64,000 nucleotides of DNA from Arthrobacter woluwensis (GTDB taxonomy: Bacteria > Actinomycetota > Actinomycetes > Actinomycetales > Micrococcaceae): positions 186,001-250,000 of the forward strand of contig NZ_JAUSXR010000001.1 in the NCBI RefSeq assembly GCF_030816155.1, written 5' to 3'. Both the position numbers and the translations under genes were made by a program. The notes under the pieces were generated by a model that had not been told where the DNA came from, searched no databases, and saw nothing but the letters and a program-made list of their open reading frames with translations. The first letter of the stretch is position 1. Each line of letters begins with the position of its first letter. Below are positions 53,873 through 63,802 of this stretch, in pieces.

Positions 53873-54844
53873 ATGTGGTTCATGACGATCAAGAGACCGC
53901 TGCCCGGGGCGGAGCTGACAGGTCCTTTTGGAACGCGGTCCGCCGCGAGTTCGGGCTACTCGACCCGGGTGCTCCGTCGTCTGGAAGCGCAGCGTCTCGG
54001 CAAGGGGGTCTGGTCGTGGTCCTTGGCGGAGGTCAATGGTGTTCCAGAAGGCCTGAGCGGCGCCGCCCTCGCGCAGTGGATCGCTCCGTTCCTCGAGACC
54101 AACCGCGGCGTGGCGGCCTCGCTCTGGACAGCTGCCAGGATCTGGGAACTGCCCGTGTGGGACCGGGGCGATCGACGGATCCACGTCCTCCGGCCCGACA
54201 CCGCCGCCGACCTCGCACGGCCTTTCGTCGAAGCCCATCGGGCCAGGCTCCTTCCGGGGGAGGTGTGCTGGTTCGAGGGCGTTCCGGTCACCACCCCGGC
54301 CCGGACGTGGCTCGATCTCGCCGCCGTCGTGACGCTGGAGGACCTCGTGGTGGCGGGGGATGCCTGCATCCGGATCCCGCGGCCGGACTTCGAACCCCGG
54401 ACCGAGCCGCACGCCACGCTCGAGCAGCTCAGCGGCGTCGTGCGGGGCCATCGGGGCAAGCGGGGGATCAGCTCCGCGCGGGCAGCCCTTGATCTGCTCA
54501 GGATGGGGGCTGACTCGCCCCAGGAGACGCTGCTGCGGTTGGCGTTCGAGCGGGCCGGGTTCCCGGAGCCGTCGGTGAATCCTCGGGTCACGGTGCCCGG
54601 GTCCGGGGACGAGTTCCAGCCGGATCTGGCCTTCACTGAGTACCGGGTCGGAGTGGAATACGACGGCGAGCACCACAGCGCGGTCGCGCAGGTGGGGCGG
54701 GACATCCGGAGAGCGGAGAAGTACGCGCGGACGGGATGGCTGGAAGTGAGGCTCTCGAAAGAGCACACGCTGGACGACCATCGGCTCGCGATCCGGAAGG
54801 TCCGTGACGCCCTGGTATCCCGTGGCTGGCGAAAGGCCGCTTAA
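53873..54844 (+). CDS. AbiEi-like/DUF559 protein with Vsr-type nuclease-like domain
   Basis: 323-aa protein. The N-terminal half resembles AbiEi-type winged-helix antitoxin regulators (LRRLEAQRLGKGVWSWSLA, VTTPARTWLDLAAV). The C-terminal ~90 residues match DUF559/Vsr-like endonuclease folds: FQPDLAFTEYRVGVEYDGEHH supplies the Asp and E-x-D acidic residues, followed by GWLEVRLSKEHTLDD. ATG 53873 (or 53882) is chosen; the frame reaches back into repeat copy 3. Bracketed by repeat copies 3 and 4 with no other gene between them. Function unknown; no toxin partner is next to it. Confidence 0.72.
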   Translation: MWFMTIKRPLPGAELTGPFGTRSAASSGYSTRVLRRLEAQRLGKGVWSWSLAEVNGVPEGLSGAALAQWIAPFLETNRGVAASLWTAARIWELPVWDRGDRRIHVLRPDTAADLARPFVEAHRARLLPGEVCWFEGVPVTTPARTWLDLAAVVTLEDLVVAGDACIRIPRPDFEPRTEPHATLEQLSGVVRGHRGKRGISSARAALDLLRMGADSPQETLLRLAFERAGFPEPSVNPRVTVPGSGDEFQPDLAFTEYRVGVEYDGEHHSAVAQVGRDIRRAEKYARTGWLEVRLSKEHTLDDHRLAIRKVRDALVSRGWRKAA

Positions 54845-54849
54845 ACAAC

Positions 54850-54921
54850 CATCGACTGCTCCATAGGATGCCGGAATCCGCCGGAAAGGGCGGAAAACGA
54901 CATCCTATGGAGCAGTCGATG
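54850..54921. repeat. inverted repeat family A, copy 4
   Basis: Perfect 21-bp arms (54850-54870, 54901-54921) with the same G/C variant as copy 3; the 30-nt loop holds an inner stem (tccgcc/ggcgga). It lies between the DUF559-type gene and convergent purL. Confidence 0.92.
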
Positions 54922-54931
54922 AGGGGAAGGG

Positions 54932-57244
54932 TCAGCCGAAGTACTTCGGCAGGGTCCCCTCGTGGGCTTCGCGGAGGGCGCCGAGCGGGAGGGAATCCAC
55001 GCCGTTGATCTCCAGAGCGCCGGAGGCGGAGTCCACCACACCGATGCGGGCGTGGGCGAATCCGCGGGCCGTGCACATGTCGTTGAAGCGGACTTCCTCG
55101 CTCCGCGGCACGGACACGATGGCCCGGGCCTGGGACTCGGAGAACAGCAGCGTGAACAGGTCCACGCCATCGCGTTCCGCGACCTCATCGAGGCCGATCC
55201 GGGCGCCGACGTTGTAGCGCAGTGCCGACTCCACGAGAGCCGCGGCCAGGCCGCCCTCGGAGAGGTCGTGCGCGGCGTCGACCATGCCGTCACGGGAGGC
55301 GTTGATCAGGATCTCACCCAGCGTGCGCTCGGCGGCGAGGTCCACGCGAGGCGGCAGGCCGCCCAGGTGACCGCGCAGCTTCGACCACTCGGAGCCGTCC
55401 AGTTCGGCCGCCGTCGTGCCCAGGAGGTAGATGGCCTGGCCATCCTCACGCCAGCCGGACGGGGTGCGGCGCGCGACGTCGTCGAGCTTGCCGAGCACCG
55501 CGACCACGGGGGAGGGGTGGATCGGCGTGGTGCCGGTCTGGTTGTACAGGGAGACGTTGCCGCCCGTGACCGGGACACCCAGCTCCATGCAGGCGTCCGA
55601 GAGGCCCCGGATGGACTCGGCGAGCTGCCACATGACGTCCGGGTCCTCGGGGGAGCCGAAGTTCAGGCAGTCGGAGACCGCCATCGGCACGGCGCCGCCG
55701 GTGGCCACGTTGCGGTAGGCCTCGGCCAGCGCCAGCTGCGCGCCCTGGTACGGATCCAGGTAGGTGTAGCGGCCGTTGGCGTCGGTGGAGAGCGCCACGC
55801 CCAGACCGGTCTCCTCGTCCACGCGGACCACGCCGGCGTCGTCCGGGAAGGCCAGGGCGGTGTTGCCGCCCACGTAGCGGTCGTACTGCTTGGTGATCCA
55901 GGACTTGTCGCACATGTTCGGCGACGCGACCAGCTCGGTCACGGCGGCGGCGAGTTCGCCGGAGGTGGCGGGGCGGCCGGCGTCCTGCACCGAACCGGTG
56001 AAGGTGTCCGCCTGCAGGGCGTCCTGCCAGGACGGGCGGGCGTAGGGGCGGTCGTAGACGGGACCGTCGTGCGCGACCGTCTTCGGGTCCACGTCCACGA
56101 TCACTTCGCCGTCCCAGGTGATGATGAGGCGGCCGGTGTCGGTGACCTCACCGAGCCAGGAGTACTCCACGGCCCACTTGTCCATGACGGCCTCGAACGC
56201 CTCGACGTTCTCCGGCGTCACGACGGCCATCATGCGCTCCTGGGACTCGGACATGAGGATCTCGCCCGGGGTCAGGGTGGGGTCGCGCAGCAGGACGCTG
56301 GTCAGCTCGACCTGCATGCCGCCGTCTCCATTGGAGGCCAGCTCCGAGGTGGCGCAGGAGATGCCCGCCGCGCCCAGGTCCTGGATGCCCTCCACGAGGG
56401 AGTGCTTGAACAGCTCGAGGCAGCACTCGATGAGCACCTTCTCGGCAAAGGGGTCACCCACCTGGACGGCGGGGCGCTTCGAGGGTTTGGTGTCGTCGAA
56501 GGACTCGGAGGCCAGCACGGAGGCGCCGCCGATGCCGTCGCCACCGGTGCGGGCGCCGAACAGCACGACCTTGTTGCCCTTGCCGGACGCGTTCGCCAGG
56601 CGGATGTCCTCGTGGCGCATGACGCCCACGGCGAGGGCGTTCACGAGCGGGTTGCCCTGGTAGACGGCGTCGAAGACCATCTCGCCGCCGATGTTCGGCA
56701 GGCCGAGCGAGTTGCCGTAACCGCCGATGCCGGCCACGGCGCCGTGCATGACGCGTGCGGTGTCCGGGTGGTCGATCTCGCCGAAGCGGAGCGGATCCAT
56801 GACGGCGACGGGACGGGCGCCCATTGAGATGATGTCACGCACGATGCCGCCGATGCCGGTCGCGGCGCCCTGGTACGGCTCCACGAACGACGGCGAGTTG
56901 TGGGACTCGATCTTGAAGGTCACGGCCCAGCCGTCACCCAGGTTGGTGACGCCGGCGTTCTCGCCGATGCCCACCAGCATGTCCTTCTTCATCTCCTCCG
57001 TGACCTTCTGGCCGAACTGGCGCAGGTGGTTCTTGGAGGACTTGTAGGAGCAGTGCTCGCTCCACATGACGGAGTACATGGCCAGCTCGGCGCCGGTGGG
57101 GCGGCGGCCCAGGAGCTTGACGATCTCTTCGAACTCGTTCTGCTTCAGGCCCAGCTCGGCCCACGGCAGTTCGACCTCGGGGGTGCCCGCCGCGTTGGCG
57201 ACGGTGTCGATGTTGAACTTGGCGGTGGTTTCCTGGGTCATCAC
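54932..57244 (-). CDS. purL: phosphoribosylformylglycinamidine synthase, PurL subunit
   Basis: 770-aa ATP-dependent synthetase of the small (PurS/PurQ-requiring) PurL class, step 4 of purine synthesis. [14 protein letters not shown] near the N-terminus, [17 protein letters not shown], and [13 protein letters not shown] are family motifs; two AIR-synthase halves are visible. ATG overlaps the purQ stop by 4 bp with GGAGG upstream; a second ATG follows at once. Confidence 0.97.
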   Translation of the reverse strand: MMTQETTAKFNIDTVANAAGTPEVELPWAELGLKQNEFEEIVKLLGRRPTGAELAMYSVMWSEHCSYKSSKNHLRQFGQKVTEEMKKDMLVGIGENAGVTNLGDGWAVTFKIESHNSPSFVEPYQGAATGIGGIVRDIISMGARPVAVMDPLRFGEIDHPDTARVMHGAVAGIGGYGNSLGLPNIGGEMVFDAVYQGNPLVNALAVGVMRHEDIRLANASGKGNKVVLFGARTGGDGIGGASVLASESFDDTKPSKRPAVQVGDPFAEKVLIECCLELFKHSLVEGIQDLGAAGISCATSELASNGDGGMQVELTSVLLRDPTLTPGEILMSESQERMMAVVTPENVEAFEAVMDKWAVEYSWLGEVTDTGRLIITWDGEVIVDVDPKTVAHDGPVYDRPYARPSWQDALQADTFTGSVQDAGRPATSGELAAAVTELVASPNMCDKSWITKQYDRYVGGNTALAFPDDAGVVRVDEETGLGVALSTDANGRYTYLDPYQGAQLALAEAYRNVATGGAVPMAVSDCLNFGSPEDPDVMWQLAESIRGLSDACMELGVPVTGGNVSLYNQTGTTPIHPSPVVAVLGKLDDVARRTPSGWREDGQAIYLLGTTAAELDGSEWSKLRGHLGGLPPRVDLAAERTLGEILINASRDGMVDAAHDLSEGGLAAALVESALRYNVGARIGLDEVAERDGVDLFTLLFSESQARAIVSVPRSEEVRFNDMCTARGFAHARIGVVDSASGALEINGVDSLPLGALREAHEGTLPKYFG

Positions 57245-57999
57245 TTTCCTCCCACGATCTGGGTCAGCACGGAGGTGAAGAAGCCGAGGCCGTCCACCGA
57301 GTGGCCGCCGTCCTGCTCCGGGCCGAAACCGGCCTCCACGGCGTGCTCCGGGTGCGGCATGAGGCCCACCACGTTGCCGGCGGCGTTGGAGATGCCGGCG
57401 ATGTCACGGCGCGAGCCGTTCGGGTTGAAGCCGACGTAGCGGAACACCACGCGGCCCTCCGCCTCGAGCGCGTCGAGCGTCTTCTCGTCGGCGATGTACT
57501 GGCCGTCCTGGTTCTTCAGCGGGACCGTGATCTCCTGGCCCTGCGTGTAATCCGCGGTCCAGGCGGTGTTCGCGTTCTCCACGCGGAGCACCTGGTCACG
57601 GCAGATGAACTTCAGGTGGTCGTTCTTGATCATGGAGCCCGGCAGCAGGTGGGACTCGGTCAGGATCTGGAAGCCGTTGCAGATGCCGAGGACCGGCAGC
57701 TTGGCGTCCGAGTTCGCGGCGTCCACGATCTTGCCCATGAGGGGCGCGAAGCGGGCGATGGCGCCGGCGCGCAGGTAGTCGCCGTAGGAGAAGCCGCCGG
57801 GGATGACCACGGCGTCCACGTCCGCGAGCTCGGTGTCCGCGTGCCAGAGCGAAACGGCCTCGGCGCCGGCGAGGCGGACGGCACGGGCGGCGTCGCGGTC
57901 ATCCAGCGTTCCGGGGAAGGTCACGACGCCGATCCGGGCGCCGGCGAGAGGGGCGATGGCCGCGGCCGCGGCCTCGCCGATCAGGGGGATCTCGGTCAT
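57241..57999 (-). CDS. purQ: phosphoribosylformylglycinamidine synthase, PurQ glutaminase subunit
   Basis: 252-aa class I glutamine amidotransferase supplying ammonia to PurL. Nucleophile Cys in [11 protein letters not shown], His/Glu in [10 protein letters not shown], and [14 protein letters not shown] are all present. Second gene of purS-purQ-purL; the start is 2 bp after purS. Confidence 0.97.
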   Translation of the reverse strand: MTEIPLIGEAAAAAIAPLAGARIGVVTFPGTLDDRDAARAVRLAGAEAVSLWHADTELADVDAVVIPGGFSYGDYLRAGAIARFAPLMGKIVDAANSDAKLPVLGICNGFQILTESHLLPGSMIKNDHLKFICRDQVLRVENANTAWTADYTQGQEITVPLKNQDGQYIADEKTLDALEAEGRVVFRYVGFNPNGSRRDIAGISNAAGNVVGLMPHPEHAVEAGFGPEQDGGHSVDGLGFFTSVLTQIVGGK

Positions 58000-58001
58000 G
58001 G

Positions 58002-58253
58002 TCAGGCCTCGACAACCTGGATGTTGACCACGTCTTCGATCACGGGGTTGGAGAGCAGGGTCTCGGCCGCGTCACGGGCCTTGGCCAGGATCTCGTCCGT
58101 CACCTCACCCTCGACTTCGAGCTCAAAGCGCTTCCCCTGGCGGACCGACACGAAATCGGTGAAGCCGAGGCGGGGCAGCGCGCCCACGATGGCCTTGCCC
58201 TGCGGGTCAAGGATTTCGGGCTTGGGCATGACGTCGACGACGATCCGGGGCAT
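58002..58253 (-). CDS. purS: phosphoribosylformylglycinamidine synthase, PurS subunit
   Basis: 83-aa structural subunit of the PurLQS complex, [19 protein letters not shown] through [11 protein letters not shown] chose ATG 58253, preceded by AGGAG at 7 nt; an upstream extension to 58424 is poorly coding. First gene of the operon. Confidence 0.95.
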   Translation of the reverse strand: MPRIVVDVMPKPEILDPQGKAIVGALPRLGFTDFVSVRQGKRFELEVEGEVTDEILAKARDAAETLLSNPVIEDVVNIQVVEA

Positions 58254-58465
58254 CCGGCAACTCCTGTGTGCGTGCGTGCGTTGAACCTGGGCCGGGTGTC
58301 GCCCCAGGCCAGGGCCGTCACGGAAGTGTTGCCGTCTCACGCGCTTCCCGTTTCCACGCAGGGACTCCCGGAAGGAGTGGAGGGGCGGGGAAAACGGTGG
58401 CAGCGACGCTCCGCGAGCTTGCACCTCCCATTCTACCGGGTGCGCCCGGGCCTCCGCGCCGTGTT

Positions 58466-58471
58466 TAGGCT
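58466..58471 (+). promoter_or_regulatory. -10 box TAGGCT for a leaderless YchJ-family mRNA
   Basis: TAGGCT, then 6 nt, then ATG 58478; no ribosome site. Confidence 0.52.
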
Positions 58472-58477
58472 ATGTGG

Positions 58478-58912
58478 ATGAACGCCCGGAAGAGCCCCGC
58501 ACCTGGTCCCTGCCCCTGCCTGAGCGGGGAGTCCTACGGCGCCTGCTGCGGGCGCTTCCATGCGGGTGAGGGCCGGCCCGCCACGGCCGAGGCACTCATG
58601 CGGAGCCGGTACAGCGCCTTCGCCGTGCTGGACGAGGACTACCTGCTCGCCACCTGGCATCCGGACACCCGTCCGCGGGACCTGGAGCTGGACGAGGACA
58701 TCCGCTGGCTCAGGCTCGACATCACCGCCACCACGGCGGGAGGCCCCTTCGACACCGAAGGGACCGTCACCTTCCGTGCGCACTACCGCGCCCCGGCCGA
58801 CGACGGCGGTGCGGGGGCGCCGTCGTCGCGCACCGTGCGGGGAGTGCAGGAAGAGGTCAGCCGCTTCGTGCGGGAGGGCGGGCGCTGGTACTACGTCGAC
58901 GCAGCTGGATGA
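58478..58912 (+). CDS. YchJ-family protein with SEC-C-like zinc motif
   Basis: 144-aa protein of the UPF0225/YchJ family. The N-terminus CPCLSGESYGACCGRFH is the Zn-binding SEC-C-type motif, followed by TAEALMRSRYSAFAVLDEDYLLATWHP and a NTF2-like domain (VTFRAHYRAP). Function unknown. An in-frame ATG at 58472 is possible; 58478 fits the -10 spacing. Confidence 0.88.
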   Translation: MNARKSPAPGPCPCLSGESYGACCGRFHAGEGRPATAEALMRSRYSAFAVLDEDYLLATWHPDTRPRDLELDEDIRWLRLDITATTAGGPFDTEGTVTFRAHYRAPADDGGAGAPSSRTVRGVQEEVSRFVREGGRWYYVDAAG

Positions 58913-59064
58913 GGGTTGACGCTGCCGAATGAGCGCGCTCTGAGGCTGACCTGGGCGTATTAGCGAAAACACACATACGCATTTCCGCCGGGTCAAACCG
59001 CTGCGGACGGTCGTACCGTTGAAGAAGCGGGGACCCCCGCCGCGAGAAACCAGCAGGAGGAATG

Positions 59065-59358
59065 ATGAGCACTCACGTCACCGAAGTGTCCGCTTGCAGT
59101 GTGGATGCCTGTTCGTTCAACCACGACGGTTGCACGGCGTACGGCATCACGATCGGCGGCAGCGACCACCACGCCCAGTGCGCCACCTTCATCGACACGA
59201 GTTCCCTCGGCGGCCTGCCCAAGGTGCTGGCCCACGTCGGCGCCTGCCAGCGCAGCGAGTGCCGGCACAACGACCACCTCATGTGCGGCGCTCATGATGT
59301 GAAGATCGGCCCCGGCGCCGAGCGTGCGGACTGCCTCACGTATGACCCGGCCGGCTGA
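59065..59358 (+). CDS. DUF1540 protein with two cysteine modules
   Basis: 97-aa Cys-rich protein. Two copies of the DUF1540-type pattern are visible, CSVDACSFNHDGCTAYGITI and CQRSECRHNDHLMCGAHDVKI, each ending in a further Cys, probably binding metal. AGGAGG lies 4 nt before ATG 59065 (1 nt before ATG 59062). Function unknown. Confidence 0.82.
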   Translation: MSTHVTEVSACSVDACSFNHDGCTAYGITIGGSDHHAQCATFIDTSSLGGLPKVLAHVGACQRSECRHNDHLMCGAHDVKIGPGAERADCLTYDPAG

Positions 59359-59533
59359 CAGCGCAGCCGATAACGCAACTGATAACAAACTGTGAAATAA
59401 CCCTGTCACAACTGGGTGCTGCTCCATTAGGGTAAGAGTCAACCTGAGTGTGAGCCGCGTAACAACGCGGCCGATCGGGCATGACCCCTCCGGTCAAGGG
59501 ACTGGAGGACCTTCGTGAAAGGTTCACGCACCC

Positions 59534-62500
59534 ATGAGAAGAACAGGGAAGGGCCTCCTGCGCGGCAGGGCGCTCACCAAGGCCCTCGCGGCCGGCGTCA
59601 GTATCCCCGTGCTCCTGAGCACGGCCGTCATGACGCCCGCCCAGGCCGCACCCACCGTGGTGCCCGGGCAGAGCAGCATCCAGCAGTTCCAGGCAGGACG
59701 CTACATCGTGGTCCTCGCCGAGAAGCCCGCCGCGAGCTACGACGGCGGGACCCCGGGTCTCGCTGCCACCAAGCCGGAGGCGGGCCGGAAGCTCGACGCC
59801 GGAAACCAGAACGTCCAGCGGTACCGCCAGCACCTCCAGTCGGTCCAGAAGCAGGTGGCCGGTCAGGAGGGCGTGGCCATCAAGCGCAGCTTCTCCACGG
59901 CCCTGAACGCGTTCTCCGCCCAGCTCAGCGCCGAGCAGGCGAGCAAGCTCGCGAAGGACCCCAAGGTCCTGGCCGTGGCCCCGGACCGCCAGTACGCTCC
60001 GGACTACTCCAGCACGGACTACCTCAAGCTCCCCGGCAAGACCGGCCTCTGGCAGCAGCAGCTCGGCGGCGTGAACAATGCCGGCAAGGGCGTGGTGGTC
60101 GGCGTGATCGACTCGGGCTACACCCCGTCGAGCCCGTTCTTCGCCGGTGACGAGGTTAAGCCCCTTCAGGGCGCCCCGAAGGTCGGTGTCCCGTACCGCA
60201 ATGAGGACGGCAAGATCGCCATGCTCAAGTCGGACGGCGACACCTTCGTGGGTGACTGCCAGGCAGGCGATGGCTTCGAAGGGTCCGAGTGCAACTCCAA
60301 GGTGCTCTCCGCCCGGTACTTCGCCGATGACTTCCTGAACACCGTCCCGCCGGAGCACCGCGCGCCGGAGGAGCTGATCTCCCCGGTCGACGTCGGAAGC
60401 CACGGCACGCACACCGCGAGCACCGCGGCCGGCAACGCCAACGTCCGCGCCAATCTGGGCGACCGGGACATGGGCATCACGAGCGGCGTCGCCCCGGCGG
60501 CCAAGCTCTCCATCTACAAGGTCTGCTGGGAGGACGACGACCCGGACACCGGCGGCTGCTACTCCTCCGCTTCGGTGGCGGCCATCGACCAGGCGATCCT
60601 GGACGGCGTGGACGTCCTGAACTACTCCATCTCCGGCAGTGCCACGAGCACCACCGACCCGGTCTCCCTGGCCTTCCTCTCGGCCGTCTCGGCGGGCATC
60701 TTCGTCTCGGTCTCGGCCGGCAACAGCGGTCCGACCGCGAGCACCGTCAACCACGGCGCTCCGTGGCTGACCACCGTGGCCGCCAGCTCGTTCACGAGCG
60801 AACTGCAGGGCACGGTCGAGTTCGAGGACGGCAGCAAGTTCCGCGGCGCCAGCCTCATGGCCACCGAGGTCCCGTACAGCAACCTGGTCCTTTCCGGGAA
60901 CGCCGCGTCCGGCACCGGCAACGCGAACCTCTGCGCACCCGACAGCCTCGACCCTGCCAAGGTGAGCGGCAAGATCGTGGTGTGTGACCGTGGCGTGGTG
61001 GATCGCGTCGCCAAGAGCGCCGAGGTCAAGCGTGCCGGCGGCGTCGGCATGGTCCTGGTGAACCTGAGCGCCTCCAGCGAGGACGTGGACATGCACGCCG
61101 TGCCCACCGTCCACGTCAACCCTCCGGCGACCCAGCAGATCAAGGACAAGGTCACCGCGAACCCGGCCATCAAGGCCCGCCTGGTCAACCATGACACCAC
61201 CGGCCTCCCGGTGGAGCCCCAGCCTCAGGTCGCAGGGTTCTCCTCCCGCGGTCCTCTGCTGGCCTCCGGTTCCGATCTGCTGAAGCCGGATGTCGCCGCC
61301 CCCGGCGTCGCCGTCCTCGCCGGTGTCTCCCCGATCGCGGAGCACGGCGCGCTGTTCGGCATGATGTCCGGCACCTCCATGGCCTCTCCGCACATCGCGG
61401 GCTTCGGCGCCCTGGCTCTCTCCAAGAACCCGAAGTGGTCGCCCGCCACCATCAAGTCGGCGCTCATGACCACCGCGACGGATCTGAAGAAGGCCGACGG
61501 CAGCAAGGACACGGATCTCTTCGCCACGGGCGCGGGTCAGGTGAACCCCGGTGGGTTCCTGAACCCGGGCCTCGTGTACGACGCCGGTCAGGACGACTAC
61601 CTGCGCTACATCCAGGGCCTGGGCTTCGATCTGGGCATCCCGGGTCTCGGCGCCACCAAGACCCGTGACATGAACGTCCCGTCCTTCGCCCTCGGCAACC
61701 TGACGGGCCGCATCGAGGTCACCCGCACGCTCACCGCGCTGACCCCCGGCCTGTACCGCGCCGTGGTCAACGTCCCGGGCGTGAACGTCAAGGTCACCCC
61801 GTCGGTGCTGAACTTCAACGCCGCCGGGCAGAAGAAGACCTTCAAGGTCAGCTTCGAGAACGCTGGGGCCCCGCTGGGCCAGTTCGCCATGGGTCAGCTG
61901 AGCTGGCAGGGTCTGGGCAAGAGCGTCACCTCGCCGATCGCGGTCCGTCCGCAGTCGGCCGTGGCGGCCACCAACCTGTCTTTCACCACCGCCAAGGGCA
62001 CGGACAAGGCCACCTTCCCGGTGACCTCCGGCAGTGACCGTCCCACCAAGCTGACGCTGGACGGCCTCTCCAAGGCGGACGCCACGCAGATCCAGCTGGT
62101 GCCCGGCCCGGCAGGCGACACGGCGGACGCCTCCAACGCGTCCAAGACCGTGACGGTTCCGGCCGGCACGCCGTTCGCCCGCTTCGCGGTGGTGTCCTCG
62201 CAGGACAACGCCGACTTCGACCTCGTGGTCCTGGGCCCGAACGGCAAGGTCTACACGGCGGCCACGGCTTCCGCGAGCGAGTCGGTCTCCCTGAGCAACC
62301 CCGCGCCGGGCCAGTACACGCTGCTGGCCAACCTCTACGCGAGCCCGGGCAACCAGTCCGTCAAGGCGAGCCTGGAGGCCTCGGTGCTCGGAGCCTCTGT
62401 GGGCAACGCCACGGTGACGCCGAACCCGCTCGTGCTGAAGAACGGCAAGACGGCGGACGTCACGCTCGCCTGGAAGGGCCTGACCCCGGGCTCCTACATC

Positions 62501-62683
62501 GGGCGCGTCAGCTACGCCGGGTCCTCGGTGCAGACGTTCGTCAACGTCGTGGTGACCGGCGCCGGAACCTCGGTGGCGGCCCCCGCTGCGGAGAGCCCGG
62601 ATGCCGGAGTTCGCGCCAAGGCGGAGCAGGAACTGCAGAAGCGTCCCGACCTGAATCAGGAGGACGCTCCGGCGGCCGGTTGA
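59534..62683 (+). CDS. secreted subtilisin-like serine peptidase (S8) with PA domain
   Basis: 1049-aa exported protease. Signal peptide to about residue 39 (STAVMTPAQA), I9 propeptide inhibitor (GRYIVVLAEKPAASYDGG), S8 domain with Asp193 (GVIDSGYTP), His290 (GSHGTHTAS), Asn397 (SAGNSGP) and Ser615 (GTSMASPH); a PA domain is inserted at ~470-550 (KIVVCDRGVVDRVAKSAEV), and fibronectin-like strands end the protein. Related to cucumisin-type subtilases. ATG 59534 has AAAGG 14 nt upstream, so the start is moderately certain. Confidence 0.93.
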   Translation: MRRTGKGLLRGRALTKALAAGVSIPVLLSTAVMTPAQAAPTVVPGQSSIQQFQAGRYIVVLAEKPAASYDGGTPGLAATKPEAGRKLDAGNQNVQRYRQHLQSVQKQVAGQEGVAIKRSFSTALNAFSAQLSAEQASKLAKDPKVLAVAPDRQYAPDYSSTDYLKLPGKTGLWQQQLGGVNNAGKGVVVGVIDSGYTPSSPFFAGDEVKPLQGAPKVGVPYRNEDGKIAMLKSDGDTFVGDCQAGDGFEGSECNSKVLSARYFADDFLNTVPPEHRAPEELISPVDVGSHGTHTASTAAGNANVRANLGDRDMGITSGVAPAAKLSIYKVCWEDDDPDTGGCYSSASVAAIDQAILDGVDVLNYSISGSATSTTDPVSLAFLSAVSAGIFVSVSAGNSGPTASTVNHGAPWLTTVAASSFTSELQGTVEFEDGSKFRGASLMATEVPYSNLVLSGNAASGTGNANLCAPDSLDPAKVSGKIVVCDRGVVDRVAKSAEVKRAGGVGMVLVNLSASSEDVDMHAVPTVHVNPPATQQIKDKVTANPAIKARLVNHDTTGLPVEPQPQVAGFSSRGPLLASGSDLLKPDVAAPGVAVLAGVSPIAEHGALFGMMSGTSMASPHIAGFGALALSKNPKWSPATIKSALMTTATDLKKADGSKDTDLFATGAGQVNPGGFLNPGLVYDAGQDDYLRYIQGLGFDLGIPGLGATKTRDMNVPSFALGNLTGRIEVTRTLTALTPGLYRAVVNVPGVNVKVTPSVLNFNAAGQKKTFKVSFENAGAPLGQFAMGQLSWQGLGKSVTSPIAVRPQSAVAATNLSFTTAKGTDKATFPVTSGSDRPTKLTLDGLSKADATQIQLVPGPAGDTADASNASKTVTVPAGTPFARFAVVSSQDNADFDLVVLGPNGKVYTAATASASESVSLSNPAPGQYTLLANLYASPGNQSVKASLEASVLGASVGNATVTPNPLVLKNGKTADVTLAWKGLTPGSYIGRVSYAGSSVQTFVNVVVTGAGTSVAAPAAESPDAGVRAKAEQELQKRPDLNQEDAPAAG

Positions 62684-62701
62684 TCCGGAACGCTGAGTGA
62701 C

Positions 62702-62742
62702 CCGGAAGGGCCGGTGGGACCTGATCCCGCCGGCCCTTCCGG
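62702..62742. terminator. 18-bp hairpin between convergent protease and GNAT genes
   Basis: Arms 62702-62719 and 62725-62742 (ccggaagggccggtggga and its complement with one G-U) and a 5-nt loop, 18 bp after the protease stop. Likely bidirectional. Confidence 0.82.
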
Positions 62743-62818
62743 CGTTTCCAGAGGGACTGGCGCGCGAGTCACAGGGACCGTCGCGATGAGCAGGGTCCCC
62801 GCCGTCAGGTTCCCGCTG

Positions 62819-63301
62819 TCAGAGTTCCTTGAAGTAGACGGCGACGGGGATCGCGGTGCAGCCCAGTTCCTCGTACAGCGCGCGGGCCGGTGCGTGGAAT
62901 CCGTCTCCGCCCGTGGAGATCTCCACGATCCGGGCTCCCGACCGCCGCATCCGATCCAGTGCCTGCTCGCACAGATCTCGCGCGATCCCCCGTCCGCGGT
63001 GTTCGGCGTCGACGGCCAGGAGGGTGATCTCGCCGTGGCCGCGCACGGGGTCCGTGTGCCAGGCGATGTATCCGAGCGGGATGCCGTCTTCTTCGGCCAC
63101 GAGAAAACCCTCGCCCGGTGCCGGGTCGAGGAGGGACTGGAGCTCTTGCCGGTAGTCGCTCCGCCAGGAACCGTGCTGCACGGCGTAGACGGTTTCGCCC
63201 AGGAGCGGGCGGAAGGATTGCTCATAAAACGGTTCGAAGACCCTCAGGGTGAGGTCGACCAGGGGACTGAGATCACGAGGGGTGGAGTTGCGGAAATGCA
63301 C
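62819..63301 (-). CDS. GNAT-family N-acetyltransferase
   Basis: 160-aa acetyltransferase. Acetyl-CoA loop LLAVDAEHRGRGIARDLCEQ (motif A) is clear, and LYEELGCTAIPVAVYFKEL ends the fold. The N-terminus MHFRNSTPRDL starts at a GTG (63301) with AAAGG upstream. Substrate unknown. Confidence 0.9.
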   Translation of the reverse strand: MHFRNSTPRDLSPLVDLTLRVFEPFYEQSFRPLLGETVYAVQHGSWRSDYRQELQSLLDPAPGEGFLVAEEDGIPLGYIAWHTDPVRGHGEITLLAVDAEHRGRGIARDLCEQALDRMRRSGARIVEISTGGDGFHAPARALYEELGCTAIPVAVYFKEL

Positions 63302-63450
63302 GGGAGGCCTTTCGCCGAGGCCCGGAGGCCGGTGAACACAGGACGCGAACGAACCCCGGGACCGGACGGCGGCGACCGGGGTTCAGACCTCGCGGTTCCT
63401 TCCCGCTGCGAAGCACTCCATGGCTCGAATCCTACGCTCCCTGGCGCCGC

Positions 63451-63802
63451 TCAGACCTCGGAGCCGCCCAGCAGCGGCGCCAGCGCATCCCAGCGGGGCG
63501 GTCTCCCGGGAATCGGAGCGGCTGAACCGGCGGTCCACCGATCGGCCATCCAGCATGCCCGTGACGTGCGCTCGCTGTTCCCCGCCGAAGACCGGCCGGG
63601 CCTCGGAGACGGCCGCCCCCCTGCGCGGCAGGGCGGGCAGGAGCAGCCGCGCGCCGTGCCGCACGACGGCGTCGTACGCGGCGGCCGGATCCGGCACCGT
63701 CGAGGCGGGGCCGGGGCCTTCCGGCCCGCCGACCAGACGGAAGGTCACCTCGGGCGCTCCGGGGGCGGGTGTGAGAGAGACGGTCAGGTCCATGGAGGTC
63801 AT
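63451..63802 (-). CDS. subtilisin-inhibitor-like protein without cysteines (1-nt frameshift in this sequence)
   Basis: Starts MTSMDLTVSLTPAPGAPEV and has VFGGEQRAHVTGMLDGRSVD, resembling the SSI (Streptomyces subtilisin inhibitor) fold. The frame runs to 63383 in a poorly coding end; deleting one C from the CCCC run (63495-63498, sense) gives ETARWDALAPLLGGSEV and a stop at 63451, 116 aa, which fits the family end. SSI proteins have two disulfides, but the corrected protein has no Cys and no signal peptide, so it would be cytoplasmic. ATG overlaps the upstream stop by 4 bp. Confidence 0.6.

Noticed and set aside
53757..54921. Insertion sequence with inverted terminal repeats
   Set aside because: Each flank is a complete hairpin rather than a single terminal repeat, and the enclosed gene is not a recognisable transposase.
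55000..56827. 621-aa plus-strand frame over purL
   Set aside because: It is antisense to a full-length PurL and has GC-shadow composition.
59359..59533. Riboswitch upstream of the subtilase gene
   Set aside because: The 175-bp leader has short GC-rich complementarities but no class-specific motif that I can match, so no call is made.
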